A stretch of DNA of 17,271 nucleotides, taken from assembly GCA_023129805.1 (NCBI GenBank), contig JAGMBK010000019.1:1-17271 (forward strand), read 5' to 3'. A program made the translations under genes and the position numbers. This stretch comes from Candidatus Zixiibacteriota bacterium. Lineage in GTDB: Bacteria > Zixibacteria > MSB-5A5 > SM1-73. The notes under the pieces were generated by a model. The model did not search any database. It was not told the DNA's origin and worked only from the letters and a program-made list of their open reading frames with translations. This document shows positions 1-7,233 of this stretch, in pieces; position 1 is the stretch's first letter; every line of letters begins with the position of its first letter.

Positions 1-5
1 CTACT

Positions 6-21
6 CGTATGAGTGCATACG
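6..21. repeat. Short hairpin downstream of hicA
   Basis: CGTATG and CATACG form a perfect 6-bp stem around AGTG. It lies about 35 bp past the hicA stop. There is no T-run on the minus-strand side, so a terminator role is only possible, not shown. Confidence 0.3.
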
Positions 22-56
22 CATCATCTACTTCTCAGGGAATTGGTTTGTTCAAT

Positions 57-257
57 TCATTCTTCCGTTTCTATGTTTTTTAGCACTTGTTTGATGACCT
101 TGGGATGTAAGATTTTTCCACTGTGAAAGGGAACCACTATCCTTTTGTTCCTTTTCATGAATATTCTGTGACTGCCCTTACTTCTGATCAACTTAAAGCC
201 AGCTTTCAGAAGCAGTCTCTCTGCTTCTTGAGCGGTCAATCTTAACAACTTATCCAA
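57..257 (-). CDS. hicA: HicA-family mRNA interferase toxin
   Basis: This 66-residue protein matches the HicA (YcfA) toxin family in length and pattern. HicA toxins have a small double-stranded-RNA-binding-like fold and cleave mRNA in the cytoplasm until bound by HicB. Visible signatures are the N-terminal RLTAQEAERLLLKAGF helix, the GSHR motif at residues 28-31 with the presumed catalytic His30, the basic KRNKRIVVPFHSGK strand, and a C-terminal helix (HPKVIKQVLKNI). The start overlaps the 3' end of hicB by 8 bp, so the two are probably translationally coupled in the antitoxin-first order. No key residue is missing, so the toxin looks intact. Family assignment is firm; activity is inferred. 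Confidence 0.9.
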   Translation of the reverse strand: MDKLLRLTAQEAERLLLKAGFKLIRSKGSHRIFMKRNKRIVVPFHSGKILHPKVIKQVLKNIETEE

Positions 258-474
258 CTTTTACCTCTAAAGATGTCGTTACAATCTCTTTGCTTAGACA
301 TGCTTTTATTTCGTCGTCCGATAGTGTCTCTAAATACAACTCAACCGCTTCTCTTATGTTCTTTAGTGTCTCTTCGAAAGTCTCGCCTTGGGTTTGACAA
401 CCTTCAAGTTCGGGGCAATAAGCATAATACCCGTGTTCGTCTTTTTCAATCACTACATTGACTTTATAAGACAT
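250..474 (-). CDS. hicB: HicB-family antitoxin
   Basis: This 74-residue protein is a short HicB antitoxin. It has the typical degenerate RNase-H-like fold, seen in VVIEKDEHGYYAYCPELEGC (residues 7-26), then TQGETFEETLKNIREAVELYL. HicB binds and neutralises HicA. The protein ends soon after this domain (SLEVKVG), so the C-terminal ribbon-helix-helix or HTH domain that many longer HicB proteins use for autorepression is absent. Operon control may therefore rely on something else. A weak AAAGGAT-type ribosome site precedes the ATG. The gene lies 72 bp after the aconitase-family gene on the same strand, with a GC-rich hairpin between them, so partial read-through is possible. Confidence 0.88.
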   Translation of the reverse strand: MSYKVNVVIEKDEHGYYAYCPELEGCQTQGETFEETLKNIREAVELYLETLSDDEIKACLSKEIVTTSLEVKVG

Positions 475-500
475 TCTCTACTTATCCTTTCTCCAGTTTA

Positions 501-521
501 GGAGGGGGCTTAACCCCCTCC
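501..521. terminator. GC-rich hairpin between leuC-like gene and hicB
   Basis: GGAGGGGG and CCCCCTCC form a perfect 8-bp stem around CTTAA. It lies downstream of the minus-strand aconitase-family gene and upstream of hicB. No T-run follows, so it is an atypical terminator or attenuator at best. An adjacent imperfect hairpin (GCAGAC/GTCTAC, 529-544) and the following ACGGCTAC resemble the repeat family at 12450-12760. Confidence 0.4.
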
Positions 522-546
522 CGATCACGCAGACAAAAGTCTACGG

Positions 547-1866
547 CTACCGTTTCTTTGCTTTAACGGTTTTTCTTTTAGCTTTCTTTTTGACCAAAAA
601 GTCACGAGGATCAGCAATCTCGCCAGCCATTGCGGTTGCCGCCGCGGTTGCAGGCGATGCTAAGTAGATAAATCCTTCTGTATTTCCCATCCTGCCTTTG
701 AAGTTTCTGTTCATGGTGGCAAGACAGGCTTCTCCATCACCCAAGATTCCCTCATGCACTCCCACACAGGGACCACAGCCGGGAGCCATGATTGCGGCTC
801 CGAACTCCACAAAGGTTTCAATGTAACCAGCTCGGAGGGCATCCAAAAACACTGCCTTAGAGGCAGGAACGATGATCATTCTGGTCTTAGGGTGTTTTTT
901 TCTTCCTTGAATCATCTGGGCAGCAACTTTTAAGTCCTCCAACCTTCCATTGGTGCAGGTGCCGATGAAGACCTGATCTATCCTTATTCCTTTAGCCTCG
1001 TGGATGGGCTTGACGTTATCCACGGTATGGGGGAATGCCACCACCGGAGCAAGCTCCGAAGCATCGATTTCGATTACCCTCTCGTATATTGCGTCCTTGT
1101 CCGGGACTAACTTTTTGAACTTGCTTTCCCTCCCCTGCCCCTTTAGAAACTCCCTGGTGGTCTCATCTGAAGCAATAAACCCGGCTTTTGCTCCTGCTTC
1201 CACCGCCATGTTGGAAAGGGTGAACCTTCCGCTCATGGACATCTTCTCGATTGTATCGCCGCAAAATTCTAACGCTTTATAAGTAGCCCCGTCGGCTCCT
1301 ATCATGCCGATGAGCGAGAGGATCAGATCTTTGGGATAAACCCCCGGTTGAAATTTTCCATTCACCTCCACTTTAAATGTTTCGGGAACTCTCAACCAGG
1401 TTTTGCCCAAAGCTATGCCAACCGCTACATCGGTGGAACCCATGCCGGTGGCAAAGGCACCCAATGCCCCACCGGTACAGGTATGCGAATCCGCCCCGAT
1501 CAAAATATCACCCGGGTCAAGATACGATTCCACTATGATCTGATGACATACTCCCTCTCCCACCTCCGAAAGACAGGCACCAGTCTTTTGGGCAAATCTT
1601 CTGATGGTGATATGATCATTGGCCAGCTCTTTCCTGGGGGAGGGGGCGGCGTGATCCAAAAACAAAACCGTCCTTTTGGGATTGGCCGCCTTCTCCAGAT
1701 TTATCTTTTGAAGCTGTCTAATAGCTAAAGGCCCTGTCCCATCCTGGGTCAGACAGACATCCACACCAACCAGCGCTATCTGGCCTGCGCTCACCTCTCC
1801 GCAGGATCCAAATTCGGATTTTCTGGCATGGCTCCCTATTATCTTTTCTGCTAATGTTTTTCCCAT
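547..1866 (-). CDS. 3-isopropylmalate dehydratase / homoaconitase-family large subunit
   Basis: This 439-residue protein is the large subunit of a two-subunit aconitase-family hydro-lyase (LeuC/HacA type). Such enzymes isomerise 2-isopropylmalate or homocitrate-type acids using a [4Fe-4S] cluster. The three cluster cysteines are visible: C304 in GTCTN, and C364 and C367 in PGCGPC. Also present are GADSHTCTGGALGAFATGMG (about 124-143) and the NRNFKGRMG active-site loop (about 387-395). The length is slightly over the usual ~420, owing to a very basic tail (residues 426-439, KKKAKRKTVKAKKR). The small subunit, which carries much of the substrate specificity, is not adjacent: a receiver gene lies upstream and hicBA downstream. 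Leucine versus lysine pathway, or another substrate, cannot be decided from this protein, so no gene symbol is given. Confidence 0.9.
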   Translation of the reverse strand: MGKTLAEKIIGSHARKSEFGSCGEVSAGQIALVGVDVCLTQDGTGPLAIRQLQKINLEKAANPKRTVLFLDHAAPSPRKELANDHITIRRFAQKTGACLSEVGEGVCHQIIVESYLDPGDILIGADSHTCTGGALGAFATGMGSTDVAVGIALGKTWLRVPETFKVEVNGKFQPGVYPKDLILSLIGMIGADGATYKALEFCGDTIEKMSMSGRFTLSNMAVEAGAKAGFIASDETTREFLKGQGRESKFKKLVPDKDAIYERVIEIDASELAPVVAFPHTVDNVKPIHEAKGIRIDQVFIGTCTNGRLEDLKVAAQMIQGRKKHPKTRMIIVPASKAVFLDALRAGYIETFVEFGAAIMAPGCGPCVGVHEGILGDGEACLATMNRNFKGRMGNTEGFIYLASPATAAATAMAGEIADPRDFLVKKKAKRKTVKAKKR

Positions 1867-1963
1867 CTTTTTCCTAACCTCTCAAATGTTGTTCCTTATC
1901 CGGAGGAATCAAATTCTCCTTCACAGTTCCATTTAATAGCCCCGATTCTTGACTTGTCCAATA

Positions 1964-1992
1964 AATTTAACATGTAATTTGCTTGAAGTCAA
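1964..1992 (-). promoter_or_regulatory. Candidate sigma70 promoter of the leuC-like gene
   Basis: On the minus strand TTGACT (1987-1992) is followed, after exactly 17 bp, by TAAATT (1964-1969), about 100 bp before the start codon. A GTGAAA-AA-TTTCAC palindrome (2003-2016) sits just upstream of the -35 box and could bind a regulator. The -10 box is imperfect, so confidence is moderate. Confidence 0.45.
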
Positions 1993-2160
1993 CTGTTCTT
2001 TTGTGAAAAATTTCACTAAAAAATCCCTTTTCTCAGGAAAATGGGGGGGTCTGTTTGGACAAACTTTTGGCGGATTCACGTAGAATAGATTGAGGCAATC
2101 AGGTAAACAAAAAAAGGGGGAAGCTAACGAACAAGAAAGGAGAGATAAATTTCGGAAAGG

Positions 2161-2547
2161 TTATTCTTGATACCCCAGATGCTTTTTCAGAAGCTCTTTT
2201 ATCTCTTCTACCTTAAATGGCTTAGCTAAAAATCCATCTGCCTGAGCGGCAAATGCGTCGGATCGAGATGAGTCGGTGCCAAACCCGGTGATGATCACTA
2301 CCGGCATATGAGGAAACTTCTCCTTGATGTTGTGTAAAAGGTCCATCCCTCCCATCTTGGGCATCCTCAGATCGGTTATCACCATGTCGAAAGATTCCTC
2401 TATAAGAATCTTCAAAGCCTCCTCCCCATCCCTTGCTCCCATCGCCTTGTAGTCAAAAAAATCCAGAATGTCCGAAAGCAGGCTGGACATATGGGGATTG
2501 TCGTCCACGATCAGTATCTGATTGGTTTGAGGCATGGCATTCTTCAT
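2161..2547 (-). CDS. Stand-alone CheY-like response-regulator receiver protein
   Basis: This 128-residue protein is a single receiver domain. The phosphorylation pocket is complete: D15 and D16 in VDDN, the phospho-acceptor D59 in TDLRMP, T87 in VIITGFG, and K109 in LAKPF. Receiver domains take phosphate from a histidine kinase and change conformation. This one has no output domain after residue 125, so it would act by protein-protein interaction or as a phosphorelay intermediate. No histidine kinase gene is in the window. There is no clear ribosome site before the chosen ATG, and M5 is an alternative start. The gene reads in the same direction as the downstream aconitase-family gene but is 294 bp from it, so they are probably separate units. 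Confidence 0.88.
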   Translation of the reverse strand: MKNAMPQTNQILIVDDNPHMSSLLSDILDFFDYKAMGARDGEEALKILIEESFDMVITDLRMPKMGGMDLLHNIKEKFPHMPVVIITGFGTDSSRSDAFAAQADGFLAKPFKVEEIKELLKKHLGYQE

Positions 2548-3114
2548 TTAAAATTCGAGATTGAAAAACTCAAGACCGTAAATGGTTTTTAGAGATCAGC
2601 ATCCAGTTAATCTCTAAGTTATTTTATCGGTTTTAAGAAACCTAATCTTCAGTTTTACAAAAATTTTAGTAAGGTAATTGATAATTTATTTTGTTGTTGA
2701 TTTAGTTTTGTCCTCAGATATTAGCATGTGTGAATGATAACTTCTTTTTTTAGTCACCCTCCATTCATCGAGTTCGATAAATCGAGCAATTCCATTTCGG
2801 ACAGCCGTAGGTCGGGTGCGACCAAAGGGAGCTACCCGACATTCTGTCTGGGGGAATTCCTTTTTCTGAAGCATTAAAAGTTCCTTGATTAAGAGTCATC
2901 TTTTCCATCTGAGTTGACTTCCCCGAATGGTCAACAGTATGAAAGCCAACATATTATTCATCAATTGCTATAAAAGCAAATAATCTGAACATTAACAACT
3001 TTCTTCGAATAGAAAAACCTGACCTGCCAACTAACGGTGGCGTAAACGGTTAGAGAGATGAACTGATTTTAGATCACATGTCTGTAAAAATATTATAATT
3101 AAGTACATTTTTTG
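2548..3114. other. AT-rich intergenic region between divergent genes, with one palindromic repeat
   Basis: This stretch separates the minus-strand receiver gene from the plus-strand glycosidase gene. At 2800-2848 there is a nested inverted repeat: GACAG...CTGTC outside and GTCGGGT...ACCCGAC inside. It resembles dispersed intergenic repeats. A 62-codon minus-strand frame across it is a translation of that repeat and not a likely gene. I see no RNA gene here. Confidence 0.5.
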
Positions 3115-3143
3115 TTGACAAATTGGCATTGTGGATGTAGAAT
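3115..3143 (+). promoter_or_regulatory. Near-consensus sigma70 promoter of the glycosidase gene
   Basis: TTGACA (3115-3120) and TAGAAT (3138-3143) are separated by exactly 17 bp. The -35 matches consensus fully and the -10 at five of six positions. Transcription would start near 3150, leaving a leader of about 110 nt before the ATG at 3263. Confidence 0.7.
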
Positions 3144-3238
3144 GATAAGACTTATTGCCAATCTCAGGAGTGGACTTGTCAAAAATGTCCTGCCGATTTT
3201 GGATAAGTGGATGTGATTAAGTGTTTTATTGGCAATAA
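3119..3238. promoter_or_regulatory. Three palindromic operator-like sites around the promoter
   Basis: A 13-bp palindrome TTATTGGCAATAA is perfect at 3226-3238. Partial copies are ATTGGCAT at 3122-3129, inside the promoter spacer, and TTATTGCCAAT at 3152-3162, just past the predicted start. The centres (3126, 3158, 3232) are 32 and 74 bp apart, close to whole helical turns. The placement suggests a repressor that covers the promoter and may loop DNA. The binding protein is not identifiable from this window. Confidence 0.5.
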
Positions 3239-3262
3239 TTCTATTCTCTGAAAAGGAGAGAT

Positions 3263-5476
3263 ATGCTGAAGATCACCAACAATAAACTGATTATTGGTAA
3301 AGAGGAGTATTATCCGTTTTCAGCTGAGATGCACTATTTCCGGGTTAGCAAGAGGCATTGGTCCATCTGCTTTGAGCGAATCAGGAAGGCGGGATTTAGA
3401 ATTATATCCACCCGGGTACCATGGAATCTGCATGAGCCGTTGGTAGGGGATTTTGATTTCATGGGAGTTACGGATCACACCAAAGATCTGGTGGTTTTTT
3501 TGGAGCTAGTAAGAGAATTTGGACTCAAGGTGATTCTCCATCCCGGTCCATTTATAGGTTCGGATTGGAAAAACGGAGGATACCCGGACTTCTTATATAA
3601 CAGTCCTGAGATTTTGGCAAAGGATCCCGCTGGTGAGCCGTTCAAGATATCCACCGGATCCAAATTCGGATCGGCAGGAATGGATCACACCGGGACAGAG
3701 AAAGAGGGTGTTTTTTCGGCCCTTCACCCCCGATTTTTAGCTCACGTTAAAAGATACCTGGGTGCCCTTTCAGATGTAATAAAAAACTACATCTACCCCA
3801 AAGGTCCAGTGATTTTGGTCAAGCTGGACAACGGACTTTTATCTTTCCGTCCTGAGCGATCACCCGAAAATCTAAATCCTTTCAACTCAGACTACAACGA
3901 CCATCTGATCCACTGCCTGTTTCCTGAGTATCTTAAGGGAAAATACGAAGACATCAAAAAACTGAATCAGTGCTACAGGGAGAAACACCGCGATTTCAAG
4001 GATGTAAAACTTCCCCGTGAGTTGAAGATCTCCAAGCTTCAGAATTTGATCAAGTATTTTGATTGGATTAGCTTCAAGGAAAGGATTTCAGCCGATTATG
4101 TTTCGAAGCTGAAGGAGCTATATCAATCTTTTGACGTCTCCCCTTTGTTTTCCACCGATCTTTTCTTATCCAGGGATTTCTCCTTGCCTTTCAATTGGAA
4201 GGCTTCAGAATCTGATGATCTTTTTACCGGGATAAACCTGCTTTGGCAGAATGATTATGTGGAGTTGACACGTCATCTGCGATATTTTGCCACCTGTTGT
4301 AAATTTCCCTGGTCTTCAGAATTTGCCGTAGGCTCCCAGGCAGAGTCGCCCAGAAACGCTGAAAAATATTTTCCAGTCCCTCCCAGAAAAGTTAAGCTCC
4401 TTTTGATCACCGCCTTAGCCTCGGGAATAAAAGGATTCAATCATTACATGTTCGTGGAAAGAGATCACTGGTACCATGCACCTTTAGCCAACGATGGAAC
4501 CATCCGCCCCAATTTCGATCTGATTAAAAAGTTCAATGAGTTGGCTGCCAAAATTCAACTGGAGGATCTGAAATCTTTTCCCCAGGTTGGATTGGCTAAC
4601 TACCGCCCCTATCTCTGGTTTGATTATCTCTCCTATGGATCCTCCGAAAAGGCTCCGGAGCCTTTCCCCTATCTGCCATTTTTGCTTTCCAAAACTCACA
4701 AGGGATTAAGTCAGGATTTGATCAACCTGAAGCTTGGCTATGGAATTCCAGATCTCTGGTTTGAAGAAAGCCTCCGGGAGTTCCCGGTTCTTATGGTGCC
4801 TTGTGCCGAATTCATGGATGCAGAGACTCAAAAGCTTCTGATAAACTTAGCCAGAGCCGGAAAAACCTTGATCCTGTTTGGCGTTCTGCCCCGACTTGAC
4901 CTGAATATGAGACAGTGTAGGCTTCTCTCTGATTCTTTAAAACTGCAGACCAAGGTTCAATCCTTTGTAGGTAAGGTGCAAGCCTCTGATCAGGAATTCA
5001 TCTCTTTTCTTTATGGATACATAAGGGGAGCCAAGAAGTCTCAAGTTCTGGCAAAATACCAGGACCGACCAGTGGGGATAGTTTCAAAATTGGGCAAAGG
5101 GCGTGTTTTTGTTCTCACCTTCGATATCTCCGCTCAACTTTTTCACCACAAACTTTCCTTTTTAGAAGAGGTGTTTGCCCGGGCAGGCGTCCAGAGCCAG
5201 ATATATTGTGATGCTCCCCAGGTAGACCTAATATTACAAAAAAATGAAAAACACAATATTCTCTATCTAATCAATTCCTCCCCAAATGAGAAAGACCAAA
5301 GAAGGTTAATACTCCGATTTAATCCTCGCAAGTTGGGGATAAAGGGAAAAAAACTGCGTTTGATCGATCTTCTGGGAGATGAGGTGATAAAGACCTCACC
5401 AGAGGAGCTCAAAACCGGAGTGATCATCGAGGTTGCCCCTCAAGATAGCAGAATGTATTTAATACAAGCAAGATAG
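3263..5476 (+). CDS. GH35-type glycoside hydrolase, acid/base glutamate replaced
   Basis: This 737-residue protein has the GH35 (beta-galactosidase / exo-glucosaminidase type) layout. The TIM-barrel start is FSAEMHYFRVSKRHW and RVPWNLHEP (residues 19-59), followed by HPGPFIGSDWKNGGYP. The ILVKLDNGLLSF stretch (184-195) aligns with the family pattern ILVQ-(V/L)-(E/D)-NE. The presumed nucleophile region is PWSSEFAVG (E353), and NHYMF...YHAPLANDG lies at 393-412. The glutamate normally acting as general acid/base corresponds to G191 (codon GGA, one base from GAA). There is no signal peptide, so it is probably cytoplasmic. C-terminal beta domains run from about 470. An AAGGAG ribosome site precedes the ATG. 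Fold assignment is good; substrate unknown, and normal hydrolysis is doubtful unless another residue substitutes. Confidence 0.8.
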   Translation: MLKITNNKLIIGKEEYYPFSAEMHYFRVSKRHWSICFERIRKAGFRIISTRVPWNLHEPLVGDFDFMGVTDHTKDLVVFLELVREFGLKVILHPGPFIGSDWKNGGYPDFLYNSPEILAKDPAGEPFKISTGSKFGSAGMDHTGTEKEGVFSALHPRFLAHVKRYLGALSDVIKNYIYPKGPVILVKLDNGLLSFRPERSPENLNPFNSDYNDHLIHCLFPEYLKGKYEDIKKLNQCYREKHRDFKDVKLPRELKISKLQNLIKYFDWISFKERISADYVSKLKELYQSFDVSPLFSTDLFLSRDFSLPFNWKASESDDLFTGINLLWQNDYVELTRHLRYFATCCKFPWSSEFAVGSQAESPRNAEKYFPVPPRKVKLLLITALASGIKGFNHYMFVERDHWYHAPLANDGTIRPNFDLIKKFNELAAKIQLEDLKSFPQVGLANYRPYLWFDYLSYGSSEKAPEPFPYLPFLLSKTHKGLSQDLINLKLGYGIPDLWFEESLREFPVLMVPCAEFMDAETQKLLINLARAGKTLILFGVLPRLDLNMRQCRLLSDSLKLQTKVQSFVGKVQASDQEFISFLYGYIRGAKKSQVLAKYQDRPVGIVSKLGKGRVFVLTFDISAQLFHHKLSFLEEVFARAGVQSQIYCDAPQVDLILQKNEKHNILYLINSSPNEKDQRRLILRFNPRKLGIKGKKLRLIDLLGDEVIKTSPEELKTGVIIEVAPQDSRMYLIQAR

Positions 5477-5740
5477 AAGATTCTCGCTTCACCAGAAAAA
5501 ATTAAAGCTCAGAAAACAGCAATTTTTTCCTTTGCTCTCGCGGGGATGTTATCCCAGGCGGGTCTCCCTCATCCCATGGCATCAGGTTGAAAATCCCGCC
5601 AAAGGTGTGAACCGCATGGTTCACACCAAAGGCGGGGATGGATGATAACATCCATCCAGGAGGGAGAGCGGGTTGCATGTCCGCCTAAGGCGGATCTGCC
5701 TATGGCAGAAATGCGACCCCTACAGACATCCCTTCTCCTT
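5477..5740. repeat. Palindrome-rich gene-free region
   Basis: Three perfect inverted repeats follow the glycosidase gene. A nested hairpin at 5595-5636 has arms CCCGCC/GGCGGG outside and GGTGTGAACC/GGTTCACACC inside. GGATGGATG/CATCCATCC occupies 5636-5657 with a 4-base loop, and TCCGCC-TAA-GGCGGA is at 5680-5694. Open frames here are translations of the repeats. No gene is supported. Confidence 0.6.
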
Positions 5741-5834
5741 TTGTGCCCGCCAGGTTCGTCCCGCAAAATGCGGGACGCATCCCTGACCTGGTCCCGCATT
5801 TTGCGGGATCGCGTTTGGGGACCCGACAGGCACA
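5741..5834. repeat. 94-bp nested palindromic repeat, copy a
   Basis: This copy matches 8190-8283 at 89 of 94 positions. Its core is an 18-bp inverted repeat (5759-5776 and 5791-5808), and each arm is itself a hairpin (TCCCGCA/TGCGGGA). GTGCC at 5743-5747 and GGCAC at 5829-5833 close the outside. It is non-coding and could be a MITE-like or REP-like element. No target-site duplication was recognised. Confidence 0.7.
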
Positions 5835-6016
5835 GAAATTGTAGGGGCTCGATTCATGGAACCATCCTGAGCGAAGCCGAAGGATCGAGCCCGCGGCTGC
5901 CAAAGCCCCGCCAAAGGCAACGGGTGGACACATCCCGCCACAGGCGGGGTCGCATAAATGGGACGCCCACGGATACCCCTTATCCAAATCAGACATCACC
6001 AATCAGGAAAGCAACT
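5835..6016. repeat. Degenerate repeat remnants before the first cassette leader
   Basis: This stretch contains the CCCGCC-ACA-GGCGGG palindrome (5934-5948), a CCTGAGCGAAGCCGAAGGATC boilerplate-type segment near 5868-5888, and GC-rich spacer DNA. No gene is supported. Confidence 0.45.
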
Positions 6017-6121
6017 TAGAAAGTGGTTGACAAGGTTGCATGAATGGTTATAATGTGTAATATGAATAGAAAGGCAGACAAAGGTTCTTATGCGGAAACC
6101 ATATAATCAATAGTTAGGCGG
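6017..6121 (+). promoter_or_regulatory. Promoter-leader module, copy 1, ending in a GTTAGGC core site
   Basis: TTGACA (6027-6032), 16 bp, TATAAT (6049-6054) form a near-ideal promoter. The module continues through AAGGCAGACAAAGG and AGGTTCTTATGCGGAAA (6082-6098) to AATAGTTAGGCGG (6109-6121). Most of it recurs at 8676-8780, and the 17-bp segment recurs exactly at 10594-10610. GTTAGGC (6113-6119) is the attC R'-type heptamer, but no matching left half is visible upstream. The position of a promoter ahead of a recombination-like boundary is reminiscent of attI/Pc; that comparison is inference. Confidence 0.6.
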
Positions 6122-6163
6122 GAACTTGAGTTTACGTGCAGCGATTTCTCCTGAGGTGATCTT

Positions 6164-6688
6164 ATGTTTGAGAGCCTTATCTTCGTTGTTGCCAATGTAT
6201 GGATCGTCTATGTATCGTGGCCTTCATTCCGCGACATCCGTTCTCATGGTTTCTATCGCTTCTTTGCGTTCGAGGCTGTCCTGGTTTTATTTCTATTGAA
6301 CATGCGCTACTGGTTTAATGCACCCTTCGCTATTCATCAAATTGCTTCCTGGTTCTTCTTGCTCTGCTCTCTTTTCCTTGTGATACATGGCTTCTATTTG
6401 CTCCGATTGATAGGCAAACCGAGGCGAGACATCGAGGACACCACCGTGCTTGTGAAGCAAGGAGCCTACAAGTACATACGTCATCCTCTGTATAGCTCCC
6501 TGTTCTTGGGGTGCTGGGGTGTGTTTTTTAAGCAACCCTCGCCAATTGGGGCGATACTGGGAGTGCTCGCGTCGATGGCAACAGTAGCAACTGCCAGGGT
6601 GGAAGAGCGGGAAAACCTTGAAAAGTTTGGCGATGAATATTCGGAGTATATGAGGTCAACCAAGATGCTCATACCATTCCTGTTCTAA
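6164..6688 (+). CDS. ICMT-like membrane methyltransferase (isoprenylcysteine carboxyl methyltransferase family)
   Basis: This 174-residue integral membrane protein belongs to the bacterial ICMT/phospholipid-methyltransferase-like superfamily, which uses S-adenosylmethionine to methylate lipophilic or small substrates at the membrane. Hydrophobic helices lie at about 3-18, 33-50, 60-83 and 110-143. The family signature is present: VKQGAYKYIRHPLYSS (97-112) with RHP at 106-108, then RVEERENLEKFGDEYSEYM (145-163) with the conserved E147/E148 and the Y-x-x-Y near the end. A GAGGTGAT ribosome site sits just before the ATG. The gene lies between a GTTAGGC core at 6113 and an attC-like site that starts 9 bp after its stop, which is how an integron cassette is built. 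The natural substrate cannot be read from the sequence. Confidence 0.85.
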   Translation: MFESLIFVVANVWIVYVSWPSFRDIRSHGFYRFFAFEAVLVLFLLNMRYWFNAPFAIHQIASWFFLLCSLFLVIHGFYLLRLIGKPRRDIEDTTVLVKQGAYKYIRHPLYSSLFLGCWGVFFKQPSPIGAILGVLASMATVATARVEERENLEKFGDEYSEYMRSTKMLIPFLF

Positions 6689-6696
6689 GATGCGCC

Positions 6697-6757
6697 GCCT
6701 AACAACTCGCTGGAGCGGACCCCGCAGTTGCGGGGCCGGTGATGTATCTCGTTAGGC
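6697..6757 (+). other. attC-like recombination site (cassette 1)
   Basis: GCCTAAC (6697-6703) and GTTAGGC (6751-6757) are perfectly complementary 7-bp ends of a 61-bp element. Its left part, AACTCGCTGGAGCGGAC, closely resembles known attC left halves. The centre is a stem CCCCGC/GCGGGG closed by GG/CC with one unpaired A, like the extrahelical base of attC. The inner L box pairing is weak. Size, orientation and position just after a stop codon all fit an integron cassette. Confidence 0.7.
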
Positions 6758-6856
6758 ATAGGAGGCATTATATCATCGGAATTTACGCGAATTCAGAAGC
6801 TCTTCAGGAATCTATGCAAACAGAGGAGTTGTGGTTTCCCTAAACCGTTTCAGAAA

Positions 6857-7147
6857 TTGCAGGCATCAAAAAGGCAAGGCGTCTATGTCATTATGAATCG
6901 CAATGATAGGGTTGTGCATGTTGGCAGAACTCGTAAAGCAAAAGATGGAATACATCAACGCCTCAAGAATCATCTTTACGGTCGTTCATCATTTGCAGAT
7001 CATTGCCTTTCCGGTAAAGGAAGCAAGCTACGAAGAGGTTATAAGTATAGGTACTTAGAAGTAGAAAATGGAAGAGAAAGAGCATTATTGGAATCTTATG
7101 CCATAGGACATCTCTGTCCGTTGCATCTAGGTTTGGGTGAAGAATGA
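6857..7147 (+). CDS. GIY-YIG domain protein, start uncertain
   Basis: This is a small GIY-YIG nuclease-fold protein. With the TTG at 6857 it is 96 residues. It shows QGVYVI (GIY strand, 7-12), HVGRT (YIG strand, 21-25), a following Arg/Lys helix (GIHQRLKNHL), and the conserved late glutamate E79 in RALLESYAIGHLCP. The family cuts DNA in repair, restriction or homing enzymes, although many small members are uncharacterised. The frame stays open upstream to 6743 with plausible protein sequence (SEFTRIQKLFRNLCKQ, then GFPKPFQKL) but no ATG, GTG or TTG before 6857. A strong AGGAGG (6760-6765) lies just before in-frame ATT (6767) and ATA (6770). The true protein may be about 125 residues with a non-standard start, or the start codon may have been lost. 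The gene sits between two attC-like sites. Confidence 0.7.
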   Translation: MQASKRQGVYVIMNRNDRVVHVGRTRKAKDGIHQRLKNHLYGRSSFADHCLSGKGSKLRRGYKYRYLEVENGRERALLESYAIGHLCPLHLGLGEE

Positions 7148-7159
7148 AGTTAGCTTTAT

Positions 7160-7197
7160 GCCTAATCCCGCGCTGCAGCCGAGCCTGATCGTTAGGC
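7160..7197 (+). other. Short degenerate attC-like site (cassette 2)
   Basis: GCCTAAT (7160-7166) and GTTAGGC (7191-7197) match at six of seven paired positions and lie 12 bp after the GIY-YIG stop. At 38 bp it is shorter than normal attC sites (about 55 bp or more), so it may be truncated. Its position between two small genes supports the cassette reading. Confidence 0.45.
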
Positions 7198-7233
7198 GTG
7201 AATAATTAATCAATAAGCACAAGGAGGTTGGTG

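Noticed and set aside
2686..2874. 62-codon minus-strand frame
   Set aside because: It covers the inverted repeat at 2800-2848, lacks a ribosome site and has no protein-like pattern.
5569..6019. Several overlapping open frames of 73-125 codons on both strands
   Set aside because: They read straight through palindromic repeats on both strands, have no ribosome sites, and recur with the repeat at 8172-8408. They are repeat translations, not genes.
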